Of a DNA stretch of 64,000 bases, positions 37,938 to 46,617 are shown in pieces. Position numbers and translations under genes: made by a program. Under the pieces are notes generated by a model that saw nothing but the letters and a program-made list of their open reading frames with translations, was not told the DNA's origin and made no database searches. The stretch comes from Mesorhizobium sp. AR10 (GTDB taxonomy: Bacteria; Pseudomonadota; Alphaproteobacteria; Rhizobiales; Rhizobiaceae), in NCBI RefSeq assembly GCF_024746795.1, contig NZ_CP080524.1, forward strand, positions 1,116,001 through 1,180,000. The letters run 5' to 3'. Position 1 is the first letter of the stretch, and every line of letters begins with the position of its first letter.

Positions 37938-38768
37938 ATGTCAGAGCATGAACATTGGCAACTTGATGGTAGTGCGCCCGAACTATACGAGCGCTATCTC
38001 GTACCTGCGATAACGTCCTTGTGGTCGGCGGATCTCATTGATCGAGCAATGCCAAAGTCGGGAGAAGCTGCGCTCGATATTGCTTGTGGTACGGGTGCCG
38101 TAACACGTCTCGCAGCAGAGCGGATGGCAAGCGGCCGCGTTGTCGGGCTTGACTTCAATCCCGGTATGCTCGCTGTAGCCCGATCTGTACCGAACTCGGG
38201 TACTTCAATCGAATGGTTTGAAGGCAGCGCCCTCAGTCTTCCCTTTGATGATGGCTCTTTCAATCTCGTTCTTTGCCAGCTTGGCCTCCAGTTCTTCCCG
38301 GATAGATCGCTTGCCCTTCGTGAGATGAACCGGGTGCTGGCACCGTCAGGTCGAGTAGCGCTTAGTGTCTATAGCGCCATTGAGCACACGCCGGCCGCAA
38401 ACGCCTTTGTACAAGCTCTTGATCAACGCCTTGGGCCAGATGCATCGAAGATCAAACGCGCTGAGCACATCTTTCCTGAGGCAGATGAGGTCGGTGCCCT
38501 GATGACCCAGGAAGGTTTTGAGCAGGTTGACGTCAACACGGTCACGCAGCGCATCACCTTTCCATCCGTCCTCGACTACGTGCGATTTCAATTGATCGCA
38601 ACGCCAATGGCCAGCCTCCTGAGTGATCGAAATGATGACGAGCGCGAAGCCCTCATAAAGAATGTTGCGGCTGCCACCCAATCATTGCTCGATCCAGAGA
38701 TGCTACGCAATGGCCGCTTGTCGTTTCCGCAAGAGGCGCATGTCGCAATGGCGCTTCGATCCGGCTGA
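37938..38768 (+). CDS. Class I SAM-dependent methyltransferase, atypical base composition
   Basis: The 276-residue protein has the SAM-binding motif I LDIACGTGAVTRLAAERM, then VVGLDFNPGML, LPFDDGSFNLVLCQLGLQFF and a Met11-like fold (REMNRVLAPSGRVALSVY). The substrate is unknown. The coding sequence uses many A/T-ending codons and is visibly lower in GC than the genes on both sides, which suggests recent acquisition. AAGG precedes the ATG at 37938. It lies between leuD and leuB without functional link. Confidence 0.82.
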   Translation: MSEHEHWQLDGSAPELYERYLVPAITSLWSADLIDRAMPKSGEAALDIACGTGAVTRLAAERMASGRVVGLDFNPGMLAVARSVPNSGTSIEWFEGSALSLPFDDGSFNLVLCQLGLQFFPDRSLALREMNRVLAPSGRVALSVYSAIEHTPAANAFVQALDQRLGPDASKIKRAEHIFPEADEVGALMTQEGFEQVDVNTVTQRITFPSVLDYVRFQLIATPMASLLSDRNDDEREALIKNVAAATQSLLDPEMLRNGRLSFPQEAHVAMALRSG

Positions 38769-38943
38769 GCGCCGCCCGCGCGACGACGACCTGGCCGACC
38801 TAGAGGAGGATGACGAAGACGCGAAGGTCTGGGCTGCTCTCCGAAGTGTGCGTGGGTTTGCCGGGACAACAGTCGGCTCCGACTGGCCCTAGGCCGGATG
38901 GCCCCTTCATTGCTAGATGCTGGCAGGATTTTACGAGGAAACC

Positions 38944-39327
38944 ATGCGAAAACTGATCTCCACCGGTTCGCCCTTCGAAAAAACCGCCGGCTATTCGCGT
39001 GCCGTCGTGCAAGGCGACTGGTGTTTCGTGTCCGGAACGACCGGCTACGACTACGCGACCATGACGATGCCGGAGACGGTCGAGGCGCAGACGCGCAATT
39101 GCCTGGCGACGATCGCCAAGGCGCTCAAGGACGGAGGCTTCGAGATTGCCGATGTGGTGCGGGCGCATTACTACATCACCGACGCCGCCTTCGTGGACAT
39201 CGTCTTCCCGATCCTGGGCGAGGCGTTTGGCACCGTCAGGCCGGCGGCGACGATGATCGTCTGCCAGTTGAACAAGCCGGAAATGAAGATCGAAATCGAA
39301 GTCACGGCGCTGCGGCGCACCGGGTGA
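38944..39327 (+). CDS. RidA-family protein
   Basis: A 127-residue protein of the RidA/YjgF/UK114 family, trimeric imine/enamine deaminases that protect PLP enzymes. YSRAVVQGDWCFVSGTTGYD, VVRAHYYITDAA with the conserved arginine region, and IEIEVTALRRTG at the end are typical. GAGGA precedes the ATG. The VOC gene starts four bases after the stop, so the two are probably one operon. Confidence 0.85.
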   Translation: MRKLISTGSPFEKTAGYSRAVVQGDWCFVSGTTGYDYATMTMPETVEAQTRNCLATIAKALKDGGFEIADVVRAHYYITDAAFVDIVFPILGEAFGTVRPAATMIVCQLNKPEMKIEIEVTALRRTG

Positions 39328-39331
39328 ACCG

Positions 39332-39682
39332 ATGAAAGTCCGGCGCATCGTTGCTAACATAGGTACGCAGGATATCGAGGCGGCAAAGCGCTTCTATCAG
39401 GATGTGCTCGGCCTCGACCTGCTGATGGATCTCGGCTGGATCGCCACCTACGGCTCACAAGAGACGATGACCGTGCAGATCAGCTTCATGGCTCAAGGCG
39501 GCTCCGGCACGCCGGTGCCGGAGCTGTCGATCGAGGTCGACGATGTCGATGCCGCGCTTGATGGGATGAAGACGGCCGGCTTCGCCATCGAATACGGACC
39601 GGCCGACGAACCCTGGGGCGTGCGGCGCTTCTATGTGCGCGATCCGTTCGGCCGGTTGGTCAACATTCTCTCGCATCGTTGA
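39332..39682 (+). CDS. VOC-family (glyoxalase/bleomycin-resistance-like) protein
   Basis: A 116-residue single VOC fold with beta-alpha-beta-beta-beta modules: IEAAKRFYQDVLGLDLLMD, then SIEVDDVDAALDGMKTAGF and the terminal RRFYVRDPFGRLVNIL. The metal ligands and substrate are not clear from sequence. It follows the RidA gene by four bases. Confidence 0.8.
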   Translation: MKVRRIVANIGTQDIEAAKRFYQDVLGLDLLMDLGWIATYGSQETMTVQISFMAQGGSGTPVPELSIEVDDVDAALDGMKTAGFAIEYGPADEPWGVRRFYVRDPFGRLVNILSHR

Positions 39683-39703
39683 TGGCTTCTCGCGAGGCGC
39701 TAT

Positions 39704-39846
39704 TCCAGCTTGGGTTCCTCGCCGAGAGGTGGCTCGGCAGAGCCGAGACGGAGAGGGGGCTGCGCCCTACGAAAGCCCCCTCTCCGTCCGCTTCGCGGCC
39801 ACCTCTCCCCCGCCTTTAGCGGGGGGCGAGGAACCCAAGTCCTGCA
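39704..39846. repeat. RIME-like element, copy B2
   Basis: It starts TTCCAGCTTGGGTTCCTCGC, the same left end as the element at 2044-2313. It runs through GAGACGGAGAGGGGGC with the inverted partner GCCCCCTCTCCGTC, and ends GGCGAGGAACCCAAGTCCTG. It fills most of the 272-bp gap before leuB (39683-39954), where a promoter must also lie. Confidence 0.75.
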
Positions 39847-39954
39847 AGGCGGGCAGGCCAGAGGGGCGTCGCAGCGCTGTTCGTCCCCTTGCGCACAGCC
39901 CGCTTGGCGTTTAGCAAGGCCGCGGTTTCTCCAAACAGTGTTGGGACGGTTGTG

Positions 39955-41058
39955 ATGGCTTCGAAAAATCTTCTCCTGCTCGCCGGCGACGGCATCGGCC
40001 CCGAGGCGATGGCCGAGGTGAAGAAGCTGATATCAGCCATGAACGACAAGCTAGGCAGTGGTTTTGCAACCGACGAAGGCCTGGTCGGCGGCTGCGCCTA
40101 TGACGCACATGGCGCGGCGATTTCCGATGCCGACATGGAAAAGGCGATGGCAGCGGACGCGGTGCTGTTCGGCGCCGTCGGCGGGCCGAAATGGGATGCG
40201 GTGCCTTATGAGGTGCGTCCCGAGGCCGGGCTGCTGCGCCTGCGCAAGGATATGGAGCTGTTCGCCAATCTGCGCCCCGCCATCTGCTATCCGGCGCTGG
40301 CGGCATCCTCTTCGCTGAAGCAGGACGTGGTCGAGGGGCTCGACATATTGATCGTGCGCGAGTTGACCGGTGGCGTTTATTTCGGCGAACCGAAGCAGAT
40401 CATCGATCTCGGCAATGGCCAGAAGCGCGGCATCGACACGCAGGTCTACGATACGTTCGAGATCGAGCGCATTTCGGGCGTCGCCTTCGAGCTGGCGCGT
40501 ACGCGTAAGAACTACGTCACCTCGATGGAAAAGCGCAATGTGATGAAGTCGGGCGTTTTGTGGAACGAGGTCGTCACCCAGACCCACAAGGCTAGATATG
40601 CCGACGTCAAGCTCGACCATATGCTGGCCGATGCCGGCGGCATGCAACTGGTGCGCTGGCCAAAACAGTTCGACGTCATCGTCACCGACAATCTGTTCGG
40701 CGACATGCTGTCCGACATCGCCGCCATGCTGACCGGCTCGATCGGTATGCTGCCGTCGGCCTCACTCGGCGCGCCGGACGTGAAGACGAAAAAGCGCAAG
40801 GCGCTCTACGAGCCGGTGCATGGCTCGGCGCCGGACATCGCCGGCCAGGGCATCGCCAACCCGATCGCCATGATCGCGTCCTTCGCCATGTGCATGCGCT
40901 ATTCCTTCGGCATGGTAGCCGAGGCCGACAAGCTCGAAGGCGCGATTGCCGCCGTGCTCGACGACGGCTTGCGCACCAAGGACATCTTGTCCGAGGGCAT
41001 GACCGAAGTCGGCACGGTAGAGATGGGCGATGCGATCATCGCGAAGTTCCTGGGCTGA
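39955..41058 (+). CDS. leuB: 3-isopropylmalate dehydrogenase
   Basis: LeuB oxidatively decarboxylates 3-isopropylmalate with NAD+ in leucine biosynthesis. The 367-residue protein (usual length about 370) begins [18 protein letters not shown]. It has the [14 protein letters not shown] segment, the catalytic [13 protein letters not shown] and the signature [20 protein letters not shown], then GLAPSASLG-like [13 protein letters not shown] and [18 protein letters not shown] 39955 is preferred; GTG 39952 is adjacent. It is separated from leuD by an exported protein, a methyltransferase, RidA and a VOC protein. Confidence 0.95.
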   Translation: MASKNLLLLAGDGIGPEAMAEVKKLISAMNDKLGSGFATDEGLVGGCAYDAHGAAISDADMEKAMAADAVLFGAVGGPKWDAVPYEVRPEAGLLRLRKDMELFANLRPAICYPALAASSSLKQDVVEGLDILIVRELTGGVYFGEPKQIIDLGNGQKRGIDTQVYDTFEIERISGVAFELARTRKNYVTSMEKRNVMKSGVLWNEVVTQTHKARYADVKLDHMLADAGGMQLVRWPKQFDVIVTDNLFGDMLSDIAAMLTGSIGMLPSASLGAPDVKTKKRKALYEPVHGSAPDIAGQGIANPIAMIASFAMCMRYSFGMVAEADKLEGAIAAVLDDGLRTKDILSEGMTEVGTVEMGDAIIAKFLG

Positions 41059-41220
41059 TCCCATGGCGGCCGACGTCAACTGGGCGACGACCGGAGATGC
41101 GACGGACATGCCGTCATGCCGTGCGAGATGGCGGCGCATTGCCGGCAGCCACGAATCGACGCGGGACGCCAGGGGCTGAGATCTTCCTCAGGCGGTGGGG
41201 CGAGACGCTGGAGACGGCCG

Positions 41221-41874
41221 CTAAACCCTGACGCCAGCCGGCATCTGACCCCATGGATTTTCGCCGAGTTGAGACGGAACAAGCCCGAGGACGAGCAACG
41301 CCACACCACCCAAAGCTGGAGTGAAGCAGAGCAAGGCAAGCCAGCCTGTCAGGCCGATGTCGTGCAGACGCCGAACAACAAGCGCGGTCCATGGCAGGAT
41401 CGTTACCAGCCCGAAAAGGAGGGCAGGAACGTACCCGATCGACGTCCTTGGGCCGTTACCGAAACCGCTGATCGCCAGGTTGAGGAGAATGCCGAAAACG
41501 AATAGCGCGACGAGCACGATGATCGAGCAGAGACAGAAAGCCCAGAACTCCTTGCGGCGGGCGCGGCCGGTGAAATTGCGATAGTCGTCGCCCAGCGCAC
41601 GTCGGAAATAGGCCCACAAGCCCATCGATTGGGCCGAACGGCCGGGCCCTTGCGGTTGGGCCGCGCGTGACGATGCTGTACCGCTGGCTGGTGTCGTTAC
41701 GGCGACTATGTTGTGCGCCGTGCCGTCGTCGGGCTGGAACTCGACGAGCGTGCCCCTGACGAGCGCCACTTCCTGACTCAGATCGTTACGGGCGAAGATA
41801 TAGCGCTTGCCGTCGACTCCATTGATGTAACCGTAGTCCTGATCCTCGTCGTAGTGAAACACTGCGCCGCGCAT
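41221..41874 (-). CDS. Cold-shock-domain/DUF805 membrane protein, copy 1
   Basis: The 217-residue protein joins an N-terminal OB/cold-shock-like domain (residues 1-58; RNP1-like GYI and RNP2-like RYIFARNDL, degenerate) through a Ser/Pro/Gln linker to a DUF805 membrane domain with three to four spans (YFRRALGDDYRNFTGRARRK, then VVRRLHDIGLTGWLALLCF). It is a close paralogue of the adjacent copy 2, 75 bases upstream on the same strand. The pair follows a DEAD-box helicase gene, so a shared role in RNA handling at the membrane or under cold is possible. Function is unknown. Confidence 0.8.
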   Translation of the reverse strand: MRGAVFHYDEDQDYGYINGVDGKRYIFARNDLSQEVALVRGTLVEFQPDDGTAHNIVAVTTPASGTASSRAAQPQGPGRSAQSMGLWAYFRRALGDDYRNFTGRARRKEFWAFCLCSIIVLVALFVFGILLNLAISGFGNGPRTSIGYVPALLFGLVTILPWTALVVRRLHDIGLTGWLALLCFTPALGGVALLVLGLVPSQLGENPWGQMPAGVRV

Positions 41875-41949
41875 ACCCTACCCCCCCTTTTGCATCGCTT
41901 CACAAAATGCTACTCTAAGTTGTTGCCGCTCGCAAGATACACGTCGAAG

Positions 41950-42666
41950 CTAGTTCCTCACCCCGGCCGGCACGGGACCCCATTGGTTTTCCTTGGTCTG
42001 GGTCGGGATCAGCGCGAACACCAGTATGGCGAGGCCGCCGACGGACGGAACGAAAAAAAGCAGGGAGAGCCAGCCGGTCAGGCCGATATCGTGCAGGCGA
42101 CGCGCCACCAGCCCCAGCCACGGCAGGAACGTCCCCAGGACGAAGAGGCCGCAGACACCGACCGTCACCAGCGCCATTTCATCGCTGACCTCGAAATTGC
42201 CCATTGCGTAGTCGCTGAAGAGACCAATGCTGAGGATCGCGATCATCACGATCGTCCAGAACAGGCAGTAGCCCCAGAACTCCTTGCGGCGGGCGCGGCC
42301 GGCGAAGTTGAAGTAGTTCTCGGTCAGGCAACGCCAGAAATAGCCCCACAGTCCCGTGGCCTCATCAGGCTCAATCTTGGCGAAACGGCCGAAATGCTGC
42401 GGCTGGGGGGCCGCAGATGCGTTGCCGGCTTGAGATGGTGCCACGCTTGCAGCGGCAGCGCCGGCGGCCGGATTGGCGGTCTGGGCGCTGATCGAAAAAA
42501 TGTCGCGCGCCTGGCCGCCGCCGGGCTGGAATTCGACGGCCGTGCCCTTGGCCATCGACACTTCGCGGCGCAGATTCTCGCGCGCAAACGTGTAGCGATT
42601 GCCGTCCGCCCCGGTGATGAACCCGAAGCCTTGAGCCTCGTCATAGTGAAGCACTTCGCCGCGCAT
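41950..42666 (-). CDS. Cold-shock-domain/DUF805 membrane protein, copy 2
   Basis: The 238-residue protein has a better preserved cold-shock-like domain (residues 1-58): GEVLHYDEAQGFGFITGADG with the RNP1 pattern GFGFI, and YTFARENL in the RNP2 place. An Ala/Gln-rich linker (about 60-95) and a DUF805 domain with about four membrane spans follow (CLTENYFNFAGRARRKEFWG, VARRLHDIGLTGWLSLLFF). The ATG at 42666 is used because it matches copy 1; the frame is open to 42726. It starts 69 bases after the helicase stop, so an operon deaD-copy 2-copy 1 is likely. Confidence 0.82.
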   Translation of the reverse strand: MRGEVLHYDEAQGFGFITGADGNRYTFARENLRREVSMAKGTAVEFQPGGGQARDIFSISAQTANPAAGAAAASVAPSQAGNASAAPQPQHFGRFAKIEPDEATGLWGYFWRCLTENYFNFAGRARRKEFWGYCLFWTIVMIAILSIGLFSDYAMGNFEVSDEMALVTVGVCGLFVLGTFLPWLGLVARRLHDIGLTGWLSLLFFVPSVGGLAILVFALIPTQTKENQWGPVPAGVRN

Positions 42667-42735
42667 TTGCCACCCACCCCTTGTCCGCGCCCTGCCCAGA
42701 CTGTTCAAAGTTCCGGCAGATCGCAAGAGGCATGA

Positions 42736-44598
42736 TCAGGCCGGCCGGTTCTTCGACTTCTTGTGCTTCGGCGGTCCGGCCTTGTCGAATTTCGGCTTGC
42801 CCGCTTTCGCGGCCCAGGGCTTTGCCTCAGGACGCTCTGACGATGGCGCGCGCTTTTCGAATTTCGACTTGTGGGCACCTTGGGGCGCATTCTGGTCAAA
42901 CGGCCGCTTGCCGCGATGCGGCTTCTTGTCCGGGCTTGGCGGCTGGTAGCCAGCGCGCGACAGGTCGGGCGTGCCGTCCAGCCGTTTCACCACGATGTTG
43001 TTCTGCAGCTTGCGATCGGGGCCGATGGCGGCGAGGAAACGGTCGGCCCAATCGGCTGCGATCTGCACGAAGGTTTCCTCCGGCTGCATCTTGATGGCGC
43101 CGATCTCGCGCTTGGTTATGCCGCCGGTGCGGCAGAGCATAGGGATCAGCCAGCGCGGCTCGGCATTCTGCCGCCGCCCCACCGACACAGAGAACCAGAC
43201 GCTGTCGCCGAAATCGTCGCGGCGGCTGGGCGCCTCGTCCCCACATGCGAATTTTTCGCCCGCCAGTTTTTCACGCGAAGGCGTGAACGGGGCGACGTCC
43301 ATAAGATCCTCGGGCGCCGAGCGGCTGGCGCGGCACAGGCGCACGAAGGCGGCGGCCACCTGTTCGGCGCCGTGCCTGGCAAGGAGCGCGTCGATGAAGC
43401 CGCGCTCGTCATCCTTTAGGGGCTCGTCGAAAGCCGGATCGGCGAGAATGCGCTCGTCGTCGCGCCGGATCACATCGTCGGCCGAAGGTGGGCTTGCCCA
43501 TGTCGCCTTGAGGCCGGCGCTTTGCAACAGCCGTTCGGTGCGCCTGCGGGCGCTGTTGGGCACGATCAGCGCGCTGACGCCTTTTCGTCCCGCACGTCCC
43601 GTCCGTCCGCTCCGGTGCAGAAGCGTCTCCGGGTTGGTCGGCAGGTCGGCGTGGATCACCAGTTCGAGGTTGGGCAGGTCGATGCCGCGTGCCGCTACGT
43701 CGGTGGCGATGCAGACCTTGGCGCGGCCGTCGCGCATCGCCTGCAGCGCATGGCTGCGCTCGTTCTGGCTGAGCTCGCCGGAAAGTGCGACGACGGAGAA
43801 GTTGCGATTGTTGAAGCGCGCGGTCAGATGGTTGACGGCCGCACGGGTGTTGCAGAACACCAGGGCGTTCTTCGCCTCGTAAAAGCGCAGCACATTGATG
43901 ATGGCGTTTTCCCGGTCGGCCTGGGCAACGCTCAGCGCCCGGTATTCGATGTCGAGATGCTGCTTTTCCTCGCCGGAGGCGGAGATGCGCACCGCATCGC
44001 GCTGGTAGCCCTTGGCCAGCGTGGCGATGGAGCGCGGCACGGTGGCCGAAAACATCAGGGTGCGGCGCGCGGCCGGGGCGGCGTCGAGGATGAATTCGAG
44101 ATCTTCGCGAAAGCCGAGATCGAGCATTTCGTCGGCTTCGTCGAGGACTACGGCCTTGAGCGCCGACATGTCGAGCGAGTGCCGCGTGATGTGGTCTCGC
44201 AGCCGGCCGGGCGTGCCGACGACGATATGGGCGCCGCGCTCCAGCGCCCGGCGTTCGGTGCGCATGTCCATGCCGCCGACACAGGAGGCCACGGTCGCGC
44301 CGGTCAGTTCGTAAAGCCATTCCAGCTCGCGCGTGACTTGCAGGGCCAGTTCGCGCGTCGGCGCCACGGCCAGCGCCAGCGGTGCTGCGGCATGGGCAAA
44401 GCGCTCGGCATCGCCCAGCAGGGTCGGCGCCAGCGCCAGGCCAAAGGCGACGGTCTTGCCGGAGCCGGTCTGGGCCGAAACCAGCGCGTCGGCCTGGCCG
44501 AGCTCCAGAACCGCCTTTTGCACCGGCGTCAGCTCGGAATAGCCGCGTTTTTCCAGCGCCTTTGCCAGCGCTGGAACAATAGCTTCGAAGTTGGACAT
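42736..44598 (-). CDS. DEAD-box ATP-dependent RNA helicase with DbpA-type RNA-binding domain
   Basis: The 620-residue helicase has the Q-motif (LTPVQKAVLELG), Walker A AQTGSGKT (Lys48), PTRELA, TPGRLRD, DEAD, SAT, and the second-domain motifs ATDVAARGIDLP and HRSGRTGRAG. A DbpA/CsdA RNA-binding domain (WFSVSVGRRQNAEPRWLIPM and the following residues) and a long Lys/Pro-rich tail complete it. It is of the CsdA/DeaD type used in ribosome assembly and mRNA turnover, often at low temperature. Two cold-shock-domain membrane proteins follow on the same strand. It is divergent from asd with a 404-bp gap. Confidence 0.92.
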   Translation of the reverse strand: MSNFEAIVPALAKALEKRGYSELTPVQKAVLELGQADALVSAQTGSGKTVAFGLALAPTLLGDAERFAHAAAPLALAVAPTRELALQVTRELEWLYELTGATVASCVGGMDMRTERRALERGAHIVVGTPGRLRDHITRHSLDMSALKAVVLDEADEMLDLGFREDLEFILDAAPAARRTLMFSATVPRSIATLAKGYQRDAVRISASGEEKQHLDIEYRALSVAQADRENAIINVLRFYEAKNALVFCNTRAAVNHLTARFNNRNFSVVALSGELSQNERSHALQAMRDGRAKVCIATDVAARGIDLPNLELVIHADLPTNPETLLHRSGRTGRAGRKGVSALIVPNSARRRTERLLQSAGLKATWASPPSADDVIRRDDERILADPAFDEPLKDDERGFIDALLARHGAEQVAAAFVRLCRASRSAPEDLMDVAPFTPSREKLAGEKFACGDEAPSRRDDFGDSVWFSVSVGRRQNAEPRWLIPMLCRTGGITKREIGAIKMQPEETFVQIAADWADRFLAAIGPDRKLQNNIVVKRLDGTPDLSRAGYQPPSPDKKPHRGKRPFDQNAPQGAHKSKFEKRAPSSERPEAKPWAAKAGKPKFDKAGPPKHKKSKNRPA

Positions 44599-44718
44599 CT
44601 GCTTCTTTCGGAATTCGGAGTCTTTGTGGGCCGGCGCCACGGGGCGCAGCAAGCCAGACGAGCTTTTCGTTCGTACTTCGCGCCGCTTCCAATGTACAGG
44701 GCGCGTCGCAATTGACTC

Positions 44719-44737
44719 TTTACGCAAACCGCGTAAA
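44719..44737. promoter_or_regulatory. Palindrome in the deaD-asd divergent region
   Basis: TTTACGC-AAACC-GCGTAAA is a perfect 7-bp inverted repeat with a 5-base centre, in the 404-bp gap 44599-45002. It is about 120 bases before the helicase start and 265 before asd, so it could be an operator for either. No regulator is known from this window. The rest of the gap holds no gene. Confidence 0.35.
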
Positions 44738-44941
44738 AGCCGGCACCGAACGGGATAGTTTTCGATGCGCGGCCTTTTGATGGCGCTCCTTGCATTCGAC
44801 TTTTCTGGCCACAATGCAAACCATTGGGCCGGGCGCGTCGGCGCGTCTCCTCGTTCCAGCAAAACCACGGCCAAAACGACCACTAAAACGGTCTGATTCC
44901 CTTGGCCTAACCACCCTCTCCCGGGTCCGGCCCGGGGGTTG

Positions 44942-44966
44942 AAACCCGCATCGGCCGGCGGGTTTT
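44942..44966 (+). promoter_or_regulatory. Hairpin with T-run in the asd leader
   Basis: AAACCCGC-ATCGGCCG-GCGGGTTTT forms a stem-loop followed by T residues and lies 37 bases before the asd start. It has the shape of an intrinsic terminator inside the leader, so it may act in attenuation or mark the end of an upstream transcript. A second GC hairpin (CCCGGGTCCGGCCCGGG) stands directly before it. Confidence 0.4.
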
Positions 44967-45002
44967 CTCCAAAAACCGAGCGGAGAGGGACAGGAGATAT
45001 CT

Positions 45003-46037
45003 ATGAGTTTCAAGGTTGCGATCGTCGGCGCCACGGGCAATGTGGGCCGGGAAATGCTCAACATACTGGAAGAGCGCGGCTTTCCGGTGAGCGAAGTGGT
45101 GGCGCTGGCCTCGCGGCGTAGCCAGGGCACGGAAGTCTCGTTCGGCGACCGCACGCTGAAGGTCAGGACGCTCGACCAGTATGATTTTTCCGACACCGAC
45201 ATCTGCATCATGTCGGCCGGCGGCAACGTCTCCAAGGAATGGTCGCCGAAGATCGGCAAGCAGGGCTGCGTCGTCATCGATAATTCGTCGGCTTTCCGCT
45301 ACGACCAGGATGTGCCGCTGATTGTGCCGGAAGTGAACCCGGACGCGATCTCCCTGTTCACGCGCAAGAACATCATCGCCAATCCGAATTGCTCGACGGC
45401 GCAGCTGGTCGTGGCGCTGAAGCCGCTGCACGACTTCGCCACCATCAAGCGCGTCGTCGTCGCCACCTACCAGTCGGTATCAGGCGCCGGCAAGGAAGGC
45501 ATGGACGAACTGTTCACGCAGACCCGTGCCGTGTTCGTCGCCGATTCGGTCGAGGTCAAGAAGTTCACCAAGCGCATCGCCTTCAACGTCATCCCGCATA
45601 TCGACGTCTTCCTCGATGATGGCTTCACCAAGGAAGAGTGGAAGATGGTGGCCGAGACCAAGAAGATGCTCGACCCCAAGATCAAGCTGACGGCGACCTG
45701 CGTGCGCGTGCCGGTGTTCATCGGCCATTCGGAAGCGGTCAACATAGAGTTCGAAAAGCCGATCACCGCCGATGAGGCGCGCGATATCCTGCGCGAAGCG
45801 CCGGGCTGCCAGGTCTTGGACAAGCGCGAGGACGGCGGCTACATCACGCCGCTGGAATCGGCCGGCGAGGACGCCACCTTCATCTCGCGCATCCGCGAGG
45901 ATTCGACCATCGAGAACGGCCTCTCGATGTGGATCGTCTCCGATAATCTGCGCAAGGGCGCCGCACTCAACGCAGTGCAGATCGCCGAACTGCTGGTCGA
46001 GCGCGGGCTGATCCAGCCGAAGAAGAAGGCGGCATAA
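45003..46037 (+). CDS. asd: Aspartate-semialdehyde dehydrogenase
   Basis: Asd reduces beta-aspartyl phosphate to aspartate semialdehyde, the branch point for lysine, diaminopimelate, threonine and methionine. The 344-residue protein has the NADP-binding AIVGATGNVGREML, the catalytic cysteine in IANPNCSTAQL (Cys130), the TYQSVSGAGKEGMDEL segment and RVPVFIGHSEAVNIEF with the catalytic histidine. AGGAG precedes the ATG. A possible attenuator hairpin lies in the leader and a short terminator-like hairpin after the stop. Confidence 0.95.
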   Translation: MSFKVAIVGATGNVGREMLNILEERGFPVSEVVALASRRSQGTEVSFGDRTLKVRTLDQYDFSDTDICIMSAGGNVSKEWSPKIGKQGCVVIDNSSAFRYDQDVPLIVPEVNPDAISLFTRKNIIANPNCSTAQLVVALKPLHDFATIKRVVVATYQSVSGAGKEGMDELFTQTRAVFVADSVEVKKFTKRIAFNVIPHIDVFLDDGFTKEEWKMVAETKKMLDPKIKLTATCVRVPVFIGHSEAVNIEFEKPITADEARDILREAPGCQVLDKREDGGYITPLESAGEDATFISRIREDSTIENGLSMWIVSDNLRKGAALNAVQIAELLVERGLIQPKKKAA

Positions 46038-46052
46038 CTTTCGCTCACGGGG

Positions 46053-46069
46053 CTCGGCCTTTGGCCGTT
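46053..46069 (+). terminator. Short hairpin with T-run after asd
   Basis: CGGCC-TTT-GGCCG followed by TTTT begins 16 bases after the asd stop. The stem is only five pairs. A similar CGGCC-GTT-GGCCG occurs near 46121-46133. Together they probably end the asd transcript. Confidence 0.45.
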
Positions 46070-46160
46070 TTCGCTCACGGGCCGTATCGCCGCTGCCGCG
46101 GCGGCCCGCGGTCGCGGGCTCGGCCGTTGGCCGGATGCTCTTCGCTCATAGGCTTATGGT

Positions 46161-46614
46161 ATGAGCGATAGCGCCAAAATCGCGCTGCGTCCGGCCGTCG
46201 GTTCGGACGCACTTGCCGTCGCCAGGATCCTGCGGGCCGCACTTGCCTCGTTCGACTGGATGCCTGTCTTGCACACGCCGGACGAGGATCTGGCTTTCAT
46301 CCGCGACCTCGTGTTACCGCGACAAGAAGTGATCGTTGCTGAAGCCGGCAAGGAGATTGTCGGCTTCATCGCCGTCAGCGGCGAAAGCGTGGAACAGCTC
46401 TATCTCGATCCCGCCTGGACGGGGCGAGGTATCGGCAGCCAGTTGCTGGTGGAAGCGATCGCGGCTTTTGCCGGTCGTGAAACTGCATTGCTTTCAAGCG
46501 AACGTTGGCGCCCGAAGGTTCTACGAGCGCCATGGCTTTCGCGCCGACGCGTTCGGCGACGGCACCAGGAACGAGGAAGGCCTGCCGGACATCCTGTATG
46601 TTCGAGGGTCGTAG
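46161..46614 (+). pseudogene. GNAT-family acetyltransferase, frameshifted
   Basis: The first frame encodes a GNAT N-terminal half up to the acetyl-CoA loop (LYLDPAWTGRGIGSQLLVEA) and AIAAFAGR. The expected C-terminal half (KLHCFQANVGARRFYERHGF and ADAFGDGTRNEEGLPDILYV) continues in the next frame, beginning at about 46475-46484 and ending at 46614. A one-base insertion (or two-base loss) near 46472-46484 explains this. Without correction the first frame would run on to 46724 with an unrelated Arg/Pro-rich tail across the end of the next gene. This is a disabled gene or a sequence error. Confidence 0.75.
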
Positions 46615-46617
46615 CTC

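Noticed and set aside
38662..38892. Small acidic frame after the methyltransferase
   Set aside because: It mostly overlaps the methyltransferase in another frame, and no start signal lies near the unique part.
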